Assembly (NCBI GenBank): GCA_036558645.1
Contig: DATBFG010000086.1
Location: forward strand, 62,001 to 126,000
Origin: DATBFG01 sp036558645
Lineage (GTDB): Bacteria; Acidobacteriota; Terriglobia; Terriglobales; Acidobacteriaceae
Direction of reading: 5' to 3'
Length of the DNA stretch: 64,000 nucleotides
Part shown: piece after piece, positions 17,058-24,703 of the stretch
Layout of the letters: each line of letters begins with the position of its first letter
Position numbering within the stretch: the first letter of the stretch is position 1
The notes under the pieces: model-generated
Databases searched by the model: none
What the model was told of the DNA's origin: nothing
What the model saw: only the letters and a program-made list of their open reading frames with translations
Made by a program: the position numbers and the translations under genes

Positions 17058-18542
17058 CTAAGCCTTGAGTCGTGCACACTTTCGCAAGGCGCGGGCCAAG
17101 TATTCGGCTCCTCGTCTCAACTCTCGGCCATCGACCGCCGCGAAACCCAGCACGACTCCGTTGTTCTGCGTGCGACCGTGAGCGTACCGGCTTAGCGGTA
17201 CTACCTCTACATCTTCGTCGGCTGCGGCCTGGGCGGCTTGCGTGGCCGTGATTCCGTGCTTCAGCCAGCCCACGGTTCGCAGGCCTGCCTCGACCGCCGG
17301 AATCTCCAGCAGGCCGTCGAGATGTTCGCTCGCCGCCTCCAACAGTACGGAGAGGCGTTCAGCATACAGTTCGCGCATCCTGCGAACATGCCGAGCGAAA
17401 TGCCCTTCCACAATAAAGTCGCAAAGAATCGCCTGATCGATCAGTGGCGGATGATGCGTGCTAATTGCTTCCGCGGCAGCGAAAAGGTCGACCATGTCCG
17501 GGGGTACGACCAGGTATCCCAACCGGAGAGCGGGGAATAGCACATCACTGAAGCTTCCGGCAAAGATCACAACACCAGCGCGATCCAGTCCTTGCAGAGC
17601 CGGGATGGGCCTCCCGGAATAGCGATACTCGCTGTCATAGTCATCTTCAAAAATGACCGTTCCATTGCGCCTCGCCCATTCGAGTAGCGACAGTCGCCGC
17701 GACAAACTCATTGTCACACCAAGCGGGAATTGGTGGGCTGGAGTTACGTACACCAGTCGCGGCCGATCGAACGTCCGGCCTGCTTCGAGATTCAGTCCTT
17801 CGGAATCGACCGGCAGTCCGCGAATTTTCGCTCCCACGGCTTGAAAAGTCGCCGCCGCCCCCGGGTACCCGGGTTCCTCCATCCAGACGCTGTCGCTGGA
17901 ATTCAACAGCAGATGCGCCGTACGATCGAGTGCCTGCTGCACTCCGGAGATGATCAGAACCTGTTCGGGCGTGCACTTTACTCCGCGCGACGTATTGAGA
18001 TAGTCGGCGACTGCCGCACGTAATGGGCGATAGCCAAGCGCTTCACCTCCGGCGAGCAATTGCGTTGAGACTCGACGCAGACGTCGTGCCGCCACCTGTG
18101 CCCACAGGGTTCCGGGAAATGCATCGAGCGCTGGCTGATTCGCTCGAAACGCTCGTGCCGGCCGCCATTCTTTGGCCGGAGAAATTTGCAGGCGACGAGC
18201 GTACTCCGATAGCGCAATTCTCCTCCGCTTTCTAGTCGCACCTGATGAGGTACGGGGAGCCTGCAGCATTTGCTCGGGAAGAACCTGGCTGACGTATGTT
18301 CCGGAACCCACTTTACCCTCTACATAGCCTTCTGAACGCAGTTGCTCGAACGCTGTCACCAGAGTCGGACGCGAGAGTCCAAATTGTGCTGCTAGATCGC
18401 GGGTCGCCGGAAGCCTGGCACCGGGATGCAGCCGGCCGGAAAGAATTGCCTGACGCACCTCCTCATAGAACCACCGATACAGTGGCGTCCCGGGCGCCGG
18501 GGCGGGCAGATTCAGGGGCAGCGTGCTACGTTCCTTGGCCAT
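17058..18542 (-). CDS. pdxR: PdxR/MocR-type regulator (GntR HTH plus aminotransferase domain)
   Basis: A 494-residue MocR protein. The GntR winged helix spans residues 20-85 (LPATRDLAAQFGLSRPTLVT) and a fold-type-I aminotransferase domain covers the rest. Being divergent from pdxS-pdxT makes it the likely PLP-sensing activator of vitamin B6 synthesis. PLP-site elements are present (VYVTPAHQFPLG, FEDDYDSEYRY, RLGYLVVP). In the family the PLP-binding Lys sits in a GTFSK- or GSFSK-type motif, but here the motif reads GSFSD (residues 329-333): Asp333 replaces Lys. If real, PLP can bind only non-covalently, or not at all. The codon is GAT and the frame is intact on both sides. Confidence 0.88.
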   Translation of the reverse strand: MAKERSTLPLNLPAPAPGTPLYRWFYEEVRQAILSGRLHPGARLPATRDLAAQFGLSRPTLVTAFEQLRSEGYVEGKVGSGTYVSQVLPEQMLQAPRTSSGATRKRRRIALSEYARRLQISPAKEWRPARAFRANQPALDAFPGTLWAQVAARRLRRVSTQLLAGGEALGYRPLRAAVADYLNTSRGVKCTPEQVLIISGVQQALDRTAHLLLNSSDSVWMEEPGYPGAAATFQAVGAKIRGLPVDSEGLNLEAGRTFDRPRLVYVTPAHQFPLGVTMSLSRRLSLLEWARRNGTVIFEDDYDSEYRYSGRPIPALQGLDRAGVVIFAGSFSDVLFPALRLGYLVVPPDMVDLFAAAEAISTHHPPLIDQAILCDFIVEGHFARHVRRMRELYAERLSVLLEAASEHLDGLLEIPAVEAGLRTVGWLKHGITATQAAQAAADEDVEVVPLSRYAHGRTQNNGVVLGFAAVDGRELRRGAEYLARALRKCARLKA

Positions 18543-18545
18543 CTG

Positions 18546-18594
18546 AAATGGTATGGTAAAAAGTAGCTAAATGGACATTCTAAGCTAACCATTT
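18546..18594. promoter_or_regulatory. Three AAATGGT boxes in the pdxR-pdxS divergent region
   Basis: AAATGGT occurs at 18546-18552, AAATGGA at 18569-18575 (23 bp on) and the inverted ACCATTT at 18588-18594. The whole 94-bp space between pdxR and pdxS is otherwise A+T-rich. Sets of direct repeats plus an inverted copy are known for PdxR/GabR-type regulators, so these are the likely binding sites for the adjacent regulator. Confidence 0.5.
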
Positions 18595-18636
18595 TACAGC
18601 GTAGCATGAACGGAGATCGATAGAGGGAGCAAAAGC

Positions 18637-19557
18637 ATGTCACAGAACAACGGAAGTTCCACCAGCCTTCGCTTGAAAACCGGATTGGCCGAGATGCTCA
18701 AAGGCGGTGTCATCATGGATGTCACCGACTACAAGCAGGCCGAGATTGCCGAAAAAGCCGGCGCAGTCGCCGTCATGGCACTCGAGCGCGTGCCCGCACA
18801 GATCCGTGCCGAGGGTGGGGTCGCGCGAATGGCGTCTCCGAAGAAGATTCGCGAAATCATGGATGCAGTTTCCATTCCTGTTATGGCCAAGTGCCGCATC
18901 GGCCATTTCGCTGAGGCGCAGATTCTCGAAGCGCTGGGCGTCGACTATATCGACGAATCTGAAGTTCTGACCCCGGCGGACGAAGCCCATCACGTGGACA
19001 AGCACGCTTTCAAAGTTCCGTTCGTTTGCGGGGCACGCAACCTGGGAGAGGCTCTGCGGCGTATTGCCGAAGGTGCCGCGATGATTCGCACCAAAGGAGA
19101 GGCCGGCACTGGCGACGTGGTCCACGCCGTTAAACATATGCGGCAGATTGTCCAGGAAATGAAGATCCTCAGTGTGCTGAGCGAGGAAGAACTCTACTCA
19201 AAAGCGAAAGAACATCAGGCGCCTTATGAACTCGTTCGTATCGTCGCCAAAAGCGGTAAGCTTCCTGTCCCAAATTTCTCGGCGGGGGGCATTGCGACTC
19301 CCGCGGACGCTTCGCTGGTCATGCAATTAGGCGCGGAGGCAGTGTTCGTCGGATCAGGCATTTTCATGAAGAACTCTACGGAATTCGCCGATCCGGCAGA
19401 GGCCGAAAAGCGTGCCCGGGCAATCGTAAGGGCAACAACCCACTACAGCGACCCTAAAGTATTACTTGAAGTCAGCGAGGATCTAACGGGAGCGATGAAG
19501 GGACTGGCTGTATCAGCGCTCGACGAAGCGCACATGCTGCAGACCAGGGGATGGTGA
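18637..19557 (+). CDS. pdxS: Pyridoxal 5'-phosphate synthase, PdxS subunit
   Basis: PdxS builds PLP from ribose 5-phosphate, glyceraldehyde 3-phosphate and ammonia. The 306-residue product has the family's most conserved stretches: LAEMLKGGVIMDVTDYKQA, VAVMALERVPAQIRA, VMAKCRIGHFAEAQ (with the catalytic Lys) and NFSAGGIATPADA. The length is normal (~295). Ammonia comes from PdxT, encoded 21 bp downstream, and the two form a 12+12 complex. A good GAGGGAGCAAAAGC ribosome binding site lies before the ATG. Likely controlled by the divergent PdxR-type regulator. Confidence 0.98.
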   Translation: MSQNNGSSTSLRLKTGLAEMLKGGVIMDVTDYKQAEIAEKAGAVAVMALERVPAQIRAEGGVARMASPKKIREIMDAVSIPVMAKCRIGHFAEAQILEALGVDYIDESEVLTPADEAHHVDKHAFKVPFVCGARNLGEALRRIAEGAAMIRTKGEAGTGDVVHAVKHMRQIVQEMKILSVLSEEELYSKAKEHQAPYELVRIVAKSGKLPVPNFSAGGIATPADASLVMQLGAEAVFVGSGIFMKNSTEFADPAEAEKRARAIVRATTHYSDPKVLLEVSEDLTGAMKGLAVSALDEAHMLQTRGW

Positions 19558-19578
19558 GGAGGACCGATCCAGTTAGTA

Positions 19579-20157
19579 ATGAGCGCTCAAGCAAGAACCA
19601 TGAAAATTGGCGTATTAGCTTTGCAGGGTGACTTCGATGCTCATCGCCGACGGTTGGAGGAACTCGGCGCTGAGGCCGTGCTGGTTCGCAAGCCGGAGCA
19701 ACTGGATGATCTCGACGGGTTAGTAATTCCGGGCGGGGAATCGAGTACCTTTTTGAAGCTTCTGGGCGAGCAGGGATTCGAAAAGCTCAAGCAGTTTGTT
19801 CGAGCGAAACCTACCTTCGGCACCTGCGCGGGTGCGATCCTCTTAGCCAAGGAAGTAGAGAATCCTCCACAGGCAGGACTGGGTGCGCTCGACATCGCCA
19901 TTCGTCGCAACGCCTACGGCAGGCAACTGGACAGCTCGATTCGCGAGGGCACGTTTGCGGGCTCGCCGCTGGAAATGGTCTTTATTCGCGCTCCAAAGAT
20001 TGAGCGGCTGGGGCCGCACGTTGAGGTTATTGCGACGGAAGGCCGGGATCCGGTGGCCGTCCGAGAAGGAAACATCATGGCGGCCACTTTTCACCCGGAA
20101 CTTTCCGACGATCCCCGCGTCCATAAAGTCTTCCTCGAACTGGTCGGCGAGAGCTAG
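19579..20157 (+). CDS. pdxT: Pyridoxal 5'-phosphate synthase, glutaminase PdxT
   Basis: The class-I-type amidotransferase that releases ammonia from glutamine for PdxS. It shows LALQGDFDAHRRRLEELGAE at the start, GGESST (oxyanion region), nucleophile FGTCAGAILLA and the His-Glu pair in TFHPELSDD. The 192-residue frame starts at the ATG at 19579. The ATG seven codons later (MKIGVLALQG) gives the usual family N-terminus and may be the true start, at 19600. Confidence 0.97.
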   Translation: MSAQARTMKIGVLALQGDFDAHRRRLEELGAEAVLVRKPEQLDDLDGLVIPGGESSTFLKLLGEQGFEKLKQFVRAKPTFGTCAGAILLAKEVENPPQAGLGALDIAIRRNAYGRQLDSSIREGTFAGSPLEMVFIRAPKIERLGPHVEVIATEGRDPVAVREGNIMAATFHPELSDDPRVHKVFLELVGES

Positions 20158-20214
20158 AAGTGAGATGTCGCTGGCTAGCGTGACGAGTACCCGATCCAAC
20201 GCGTTATCGCTGAA

Positions 20215-20661
20215 ATGTCAGTCGGCAACCAACCTCGAACTGTCATGCAAAACGGATCCTCAATCACACCTAGTGCCGCGCTGACCGCAATGGGATTCTT
20301 TCTTGTGTTCGGATCGACCATGGCCGCGCTCGCGGGAATCACTCTTACATTTCCCGGCTCCCGCCTCGACCCGATCTGGAGATTAAACCCTACTGCCTAC
20401 GCCGAGATGAGACCGCTCGGAGCGATTGTCGGCATCCCCATGCTGCTGCTAAGTGGGGTGATGTTGCTCACGGCCGTTGGGTGGTTCTCCCGCCGCCGAT
20501 GGGGATGGATCCTTGCTGTGATGGTTATCGGTACACAGGTGGCCGGCGATTGTTGGAACCTGATCACCGGCCGGGGCGTCGAGGGATTGATCGGAGTCAC
20601 GATCGCTGGAGCGCTTCTATGGTGGTTACTGCGGCGGTCGGTTCGAATCAACTTCTCCTGA
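20215..20661 (+). CDS. Small membrane protein of unknown function
   Basis: A 148-residue protein with four predicted transmembrane helices (about 22-45, 70-90, 96-113 and 120-138) and an Arg-rich cytosolic end (RRRWGWIL, LLRRSVRINF). No family is recognised. The start is uncertain: an ATG ten codons in (MQNGSSITPSAAL) is as likely. It lies 57 bp after pdxT on the same strand but shows no functional link to vitamin B6. The promoter of the ArsR gene begins right after its stop. Confidence 0.6.
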   Translation: MSVGNQPRTVMQNGSSITPSAALTAMGFFLVFGSTMAALAGITLTFPGSRLDPIWRLNPTAYAEMRPLGAIVGIPMLLLSGVMLLTAVGWFSRRRWGWILAVMVIGTQVAGDCWNLITGRGVEGLIGVTIAGALLWWLLRRSVRINFS

Positions 20662-20681
20662 TCTCCGACAAAGAATTCTCC

Positions 20682-20713
20682 TTGACACGGCAATCATGTA
20701 ACGATATGGTTAC
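20682..20713 (+). promoter_or_regulatory. Promoter with overlapping dyad before the ArsR gene
   Basis: TTGACA (20682-20687, perfect) and TATGGT (20705-20710) are 17 bp apart. A dyad GTAAC-N6-GTTAC (20698-20713) covers the -10, and another GGTTAC follows at 20733. The regulator's ATG at 20719 lies only 8 bp after the -10, so the mRNA would be nearly leaderless. The dyad over the promoter fits autorepression by the ArsR protein. Confidence 0.5.
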
Positions 20714-20718
20714 GCATT

Positions 20719-21087
20719 ATGCGGAACCGTTCGGTTACATATTCGCCGGAAGCCGCCTTCCAGGCCTTGGCGGATCCTACACGCCGCGCCGTCCTCGACC
20801 TACTGCGGAAGGGAAGTCAGCCTGCGGGGCGCATCGCGCAGGAGTTTCCTATTTCGAGGCCGGCAATCTCGAAGCATCTGCGCCTGCTGCGTCGGGCCCA
20901 CCTGGTCGAGCAGCGTCGCGAAGGACGGAACCGCGTGTACCAATTGAATCCGGCACCGCTTCAGGCAGTCGATGCCTGGTTGGAATCCTACCGAGTGTTC
21001 TGGCAAACGAGTTTGACCAACCTGAAAGTGTTTGTTGAAGAAGCCTATGAACGGGAGACACGAGGCCACAAAGGGGAGAGGCGTTAA
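20719..21087 (+). CDS. ArsR-family winged-helix regulator
   Basis: A 122-residue ArsR/SmtB-type repressor: AFQALADPTRRAVLDLLRKG at the start, recognition helix in FPISRPAISKHLRLLRRAHL, and wing EQRREGRNRVYQLNP. It has no cysteine metal site, and belongs to the metal-free subgroup usually encoded next to SRPBCC/AHSA1 proteins, as here (21712-22248). It is probably autoregulated from the dyad over its promoter. The start is the ATG at 20719 because of the promoter position; no ribosome binding site is present. Confidence 0.9.
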   Translation: MRNRSVTYSPEAAFQALADPTRRAVLDLLRKGSQPAGRIAQEFPISRPAISKHLRLLRRAHLVEQRREGRNRVYQLNPAPLQAVDAWLESYRVFWQTSLTNLKVFVEEAYERETRGHKGERR

Positions 21088-21170
21088 ACGATTTTGCGTC
21101 CAGGCGTAATAGAACTACGACAAGCAGCCCTGGCCACGACGGCAAATCAAACAGGGCTGAGGGAGGAAGC

Positions 21171-21659
21171 ATGAAAGCACTGCGATTTTGGATGGCGTTC
21201 TTTTTGACCTTGACTGCAGCGACGGCTGTGTTCGCGGAGTCCGATGCCCAGAAAAGTTTCGACAAGCTCAAATCGCTGGCCGGCACATGGGAGGGCAAGG
21301 CACCTGACGGCATGCCTTCCACGGTCACCTACCAAGTTGTGTCGGGCGGCTCAGCCGTAATGAGTCAAGTAAGCGAAGACTCAATGATCACTATGTTCCA
21401 TCTGGACGGCGATCGCCTGGTAATGACTCATTACTGCGGAGCCGGAAATCAGCCCCGCATGGTAGGCAGCCTTTCCCCGGACGGCAAGACGCTGGATTTC
21501 AAGTTTCTAGACGCGACGAATCTGGCGACGCCGCAGACGGGTCACATGCACCACGCCACCTTTACATTTGCAGATGCCAATCATCACAGTGAACAGTGGA
21601 CGTTTACTAAAGATGGCAAAGACGAGACGGAACAGTTCGCACTGCAACGCAAGCAGTAA
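21171..21659 (+). CDS. Exported lipocalin/DUF1579-like protein
   Basis: A 162-residue protein with a signal peptide (LRFWMAFFLTLTAATAVFAE) and a beta-rich domain beginning FDKLKSLAGTWEGKAPDG. It includes HYCGAGNQPRM and ends in a KDGKDETEQFAL strand. This resembles the DUF1579/lipocalin-like barrel family, whose function is unknown. It has a strong GGGAGGAAGC ribosome binding site. It sits between the ArsR regulator and an SRPBCC protein and is probably part of their transcription unit. Confidence 0.75.
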   Translation: MKALRFWMAFFLTLTAATAVFAESDAQKSFDKLKSLAGTWEGKAPDGMPSTVTYQVVSGGSAVMSQVSEDSMITMFHLDGDRLVMTHYCGAGNQPRMVGSLSPDGKTLDFKFLDATNLATPQTGHMHHATFTFADANHHSEQWTFTKDGKDETEQFALQRKQ

Positions 21660-21711
21660 TCTGCTGCGCAGCATGCAGTCACATTGCCCATGAATAGAAG
21701 GGAAGAATCCG

Positions 21712-22248
21712 ATGGCAACGGCCTTACTAACACCAGACCAGAACACCGTTATTGCGGAGATCTTTATCGCTGCGCCGCGCGAGCGCGTCTTTCAGGCGAT
21801 CACAGACCCCAGCCAGGTTGAACGATGGTGGGGCCAGTCGGACCTTTACCGCGTTACGGAATGGAATGGTGACCTGCGCCCTGGAGGAAAGTGGTCAAGC
21901 ATAGGAGTGCATGCAGATGGCAATTCTTCCTTTCGAGTCGAAGGCGAATACCTTGAAGTCGATCCGCCGCGTCTTCTGGTGCACACGTGGAATCCAAGCT
22001 GGAGCAATCATCCAACAACTGTTGTGCGCTGGGAGCTCGAAGAACGTGACGTGCATGGCTTGCAGAGTCGTGGTCCACAACGCATGGGGAAAGGAACACT
22101 GGTAAGAATTCGCCACGATGGCTTTGCCGGAGCGCCGAAAGAGGCCGAAGGCCATGGCGAAGGCTGGAAGCGCGTCCTCGGCTGGATGCAGGCATTCGTC
22201 GAGGAAAGCAAGACCGTGGATTCGCGAGCTTCGGCGGTACAGAAGTAA
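21712..22248 (+). CDS. SRPBCC/AHSA1-type protein
   Basis: A 178-residue START-like/AHSA1 domain protein: IFIAAPRERVFQAITDPSQ at the start, RWWGQSDLYRVTEWNGDLRP, and the C-terminal helix EGWKRVLGWMQAFVEE. Proteins of this kind are often paired with a metal-free ArsR repressor and bind unknown hydrophobic ligands. An insert (EERDVHGLQSRGPQRMGKGT) is longer than usual. A clear GAAGGGAAGA ribosome binding site precedes the ATG. Confidence 0.87.
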   Translation: MATALLTPDQNTVIAEIFIAAPRERVFQAITDPSQVERWWGQSDLYRVTEWNGDLRPGGKWSSIGVHADGNSSFRVEGEYLEVDPPRLLVHTWNPSWSNHPTTVVRWELEERDVHGLQSRGPQRMGKGTLVRIRHDGFAGAPKEAEGHGEGWKRVLGWMQAFVEESKTVDSRASAVQK

Positions 22249-22299
22249 CGATTGAGTGAGGCAAAACCCGCTTCCACCCTGCGTTATACTTGAACCAGG

Positions 22300-23628
22300 A
22301 TGGCTGCGAGTTCGCAAAAGACGTTCTACCTCGAAACCTTCGGCTGCCAAATGAATGTGCATGACTCGGAGAAAGTCATCGGCACGCTCATTTCCGAAGG
22401 GTACAGGCAGGTGGAGACGGTCGAGGCCGCCGATCTCGTGCTCTATAACACGTGCTCCATCCGCGACAAAGCGGAACAGAAAGTCTTTCATCGCCTTGCC
22501 GACTACAAGAGGCTGCAATCGCAGGGCAAGAAGTTCGCCGTTCTTGGGTGTGTAGCGCAACAGGAGGGCGAAAAAATCTTCGAGCGTGCGCCGTATGTCT
22601 CGATGGTTTGCGGGTCGGCTTCGTATCGAAACCTGCCGCAAATGCTCGTACAAATCGACGCCGGCAACCATCGCGTCACTGGTTTGGATGACCGCGAAAC
22701 CGACGAGTGCTTCGAGACGGAATTCACCTCGCGCAGCAATCCGCATCGTGGCTACATCACGATCATTGAAGGTTGCGATAAATTTTGCGCCTACTGCGTT
22801 GTCCCCTTCACCCGTGGAAAAGAACGCAGCCGGACGTCAGAATCCGTGCTCACCGAAGCTCGCCAAATGTCCGACCTTGGATACTCAGAAATCCAACTGC
22901 TCGGGCAAAACGTAAATTCCTACAAGGATCCATCGGGGAGAAAATCGTTTGCCGAATTGCTGGCTGCGGTGGGAGAAGTGCCTGGAATTCGTCGCGTGCG
23001 ATTCACGACGTCACATCCGCGCGATTTCGGCAAAGATATCGTCGAGGCGATCGACGCCGTGCCAAGCCTTTGTAACCACGTTCATTTACCCGTGCAGAGT
23101 GGTTCCACGAAAATACTGGACGCTATGCAGCGCTTGTATACCCGCGAGGAATACTTGGAACGAATCTCATGGATGAAGGCCGCGAAGCGAGAGATCAGTA
23201 TCACCAGTGACATTATCGTTGGGTTTCCTGGAGAGACCGAGGCTGACTTCGAAGACACGCTCTTGCTACTGAGCGATGTTCAGTACGACGGTATCTTTGG
23301 ATTCAAGTATTCGCCGCGACCCAACACGCCTTCGTTAAAGCTGGATGATGCGATTCCGGAAGAGGAGAAGGCGCGACGGTTGTCCGTGCTGCAGGCCCAG
23401 CAGCGGGATCTGCAGAAGCGCACCTATCAGCGGCACGTCGGACAAGTGTTGGAAGTGATGGTAGAGGGGAAGAACGAGGCGCGAGGCCAATGGATCGGCC
23501 GAACGTCGCAGAATAAGGTCTTGAACTTTACTTCGCCGGAGGCGACGACGCCGTCGGTGGGCGGCTACGTGCCGGTTCTGACAACCGTGTCATTTCCAAA
23601 CAGCCTTCTGGGCGAAATGGTGGTATAA
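22300..23628 (+). CDS. miaB: tRNA-2-methylthio-N6-dimethylallyladenosine synthase
   Basis: MiaB is a radical-SAM methylthiotransferase that acts on i6A37 of tRNAs. The 442-residue product has the N-terminal UPF0004 domain (LETFGCQMNVHDSEKV; cluster Cys residues in NTCSIRD and LGCVAQ), the radical-SAM motif GCDKFCAYC (CxxxCxxC), and a C-terminal TRAM domain from about residue 375. The ATG is 9 bp downstream of a TATACT -10-like hexamer, so the message may be leaderless or start near there. Length is normal. Confidence 0.96.
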   Translation: MAASSQKTFYLETFGCQMNVHDSEKVIGTLISEGYRQVETVEAADLVLYNTCSIRDKAEQKVFHRLADYKRLQSQGKKFAVLGCVAQQEGEKIFERAPYVSMVCGSASYRNLPQMLVQIDAGNHRVTGLDDRETDECFETEFTSRSNPHRGYITIIEGCDKFCAYCVVPFTRGKERSRTSESVLTEARQMSDLGYSEIQLLGQNVNSYKDPSGRKSFAELLAAVGEVPGIRRVRFTTSHPRDFGKDIVEAIDAVPSLCNHVHLPVQSGSTKILDAMQRLYTREEYLERISWMKAAKREISITSDIIVGFPGETEADFEDTLLLLSDVQYDGIFGFKYSPRPNTPSLKLDDAIPEEEKARRLSVLQAQQRDLQKRTYQRHVGQVLEVMVEGKNEARGQWIGRTSQNKVLNFTSPEATTPSVGGYVPVLTTVSFPNSLLGEMVV

Positions 23629-23670
23629 GGGCGGTAGATAGCCCGGTTTGCTTGGGAATGGGAGATCACG

Positions 23671-24156
23671 ATGGAAGTAGAAATGAAAATTCGGGGCTTG
23701 ATGATGGATCCGGTAACCAACATGCCAATCGTGATCTTGAAGGATTCGGGCAGTGACACCGTGCTGCCAATCTGGGTGGGCATCTACGAGGCGAATGCCA
23801 TCGCGCTCGAGATTGAAAAAGTCAGTACACCTCGACCCATGACCCATGATCTCATCAAGAATGTTCTAACCGGACTCGACGCCGCGGTGCATAAGGTTGT
23901 GGTTACGGAGCTTCGTGAGGATACCTTTTACGCGGTGATCTGGATGGAAAGGGAAGGCCGTGTCATCAGCATTGACTCCCGGCCCTCCGACGCGCTCGCA
24001 CTCGCGCTTCGCGTCGATTGTCCCATCTACGTAGAGGACGAGGTTCTTAAGAGCTCCAAGCAGGCGGCCAGTATGTCCGACCGCGTCACCAGCGAGGAAT
24101 TGCGCAAATATCTCGAAGGCCTCAATGACGAAGACCTCGGACGATACAAGATGTAG
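23671..24156 (+). CDS. Bifunctional nuclease family protein (BFN/DUF151)
   Basis: A 161-residue protein with the DUF151 signature: DPVTNMPIVILKDSGSDTVL, then LPIWVGIYEANAIALEIE, TPRPMTHDLI and SRPSDALALALR. Founding members have DNase and RNase activity in plants; bacterial ones are poorly characterised. It starts 42 bp after miaB on the same strand, and the pair is probably cotranscribed. No signal peptide. Confidence 0.92.
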   Translation: MEVEMKIRGLMMDPVTNMPIVILKDSGSDTVLPIWVGIYEANAIALEIEKVSTPRPMTHDLIKNVLTGLDAAVHKVVVTELREDTFYAVIWMEREGRVISIDSRPSDALALALRVDCPIYVEDEVLKSSKQAASMSDRVTSEELRKYLEGLNDEDLGRYKM

Positions 24157-24164
24157 GAAGTTTC

Positions 24165-24355
24165 GTACTTAAGAAATTGACGAATTGTAGGGTTGAAAGA
24201 TTTTCGAATTTCAGGATTGAAGACTCGGAGCTTAACGAATCGAGTGGCAGTGGTTCCTTTCACGTTGACTCTGCGGATTTCGTAATTCTTCAATTCGAAA
24301 ATCCTTCAATTCGTAAATTCCACAATCCTTAAAATCGTCAATTCCTCAATCGTCA
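24165..24355. repeat. A+T-rich low-complexity intergenic repeat with inverted parts
   Basis: About 190 bp made of degenerate AATTG/TTCGAATT words. GATTTTCGAATT occurs on the plus strand near 24199 and in inverse form (AATTCGAAAATC) near 24292. ACGAATTG likewise appears inverted as CAATTCGT. The centre (24235-24270) is ordinary sequence. It could form a long imperfect hairpin. The base composition is strikingly different from the flanking genes, and no ORF is supported. Confidence 0.55.
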
Positions 24356-24682
24356 ATGCCAATAACTCCTGACCCTGCCGAACAACTGCAACGTCTCTAC
24401 GTAGCCGGATTCGAGCTCGAAACTTTTGAACGCTTTCCCAAGTGTGTTGGAGTAGTCCGCGATCAGTGCATCGCGATGCTGGTGCCGGGCGTGGGTGGGA
24501 TGCAAATTCTTGGGACGCCGGGTTGGCGGATGGGCGATGCTATTGGCGTTCTAGTCGAAAAAGGTGGGCGCCAGGTCTTTCAGGCGAAGCAGGAAATCGT
24601 TGAAGCCACTCCGGAACGCTTGCAGACTCTGGAGAAATTCCGGCACGACCTGGGTGCAATTCTGAAAGATAATCCGGAATAG
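24356..24682 (+). CDS. Small conserved-looking protein of unknown function
   Basis: A 108-residue soluble protein (PAEQLQRLYVAGFELETFER; LVPGVGGMQILGTPGWRMGD) with an alpha/beta pattern, no signal peptide and no cysteine pair. I do not recognise a family. Codon usage matches its neighbours. The ATG lies directly at the end of the A+T-rich repeat, so its promoter or ribosome binding site would be inside the repeat. Confidence 0.6.
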   Translation: MPITPDPAEQLQRLYVAGFELETFERFPKCVGVVRDQCIAMLVPGVGGMQILGTPGWRMGDAIGVLVEKGGRQVFQAKQEIVEATPERLQTLEKFRHDLGAILKDNPE

Positions 24683-24703
24683 ACTCACTCCGCTTGCCCG
24701 AGG

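Noticed and set aside
20636..20655. tRNA-like GGTTCGAATC (T-loop) at the end of a small membrane protein gene
   Set aside because: No acceptor or anticodon arm can be built around it, and it codes the C-terminus RRSVRINF.
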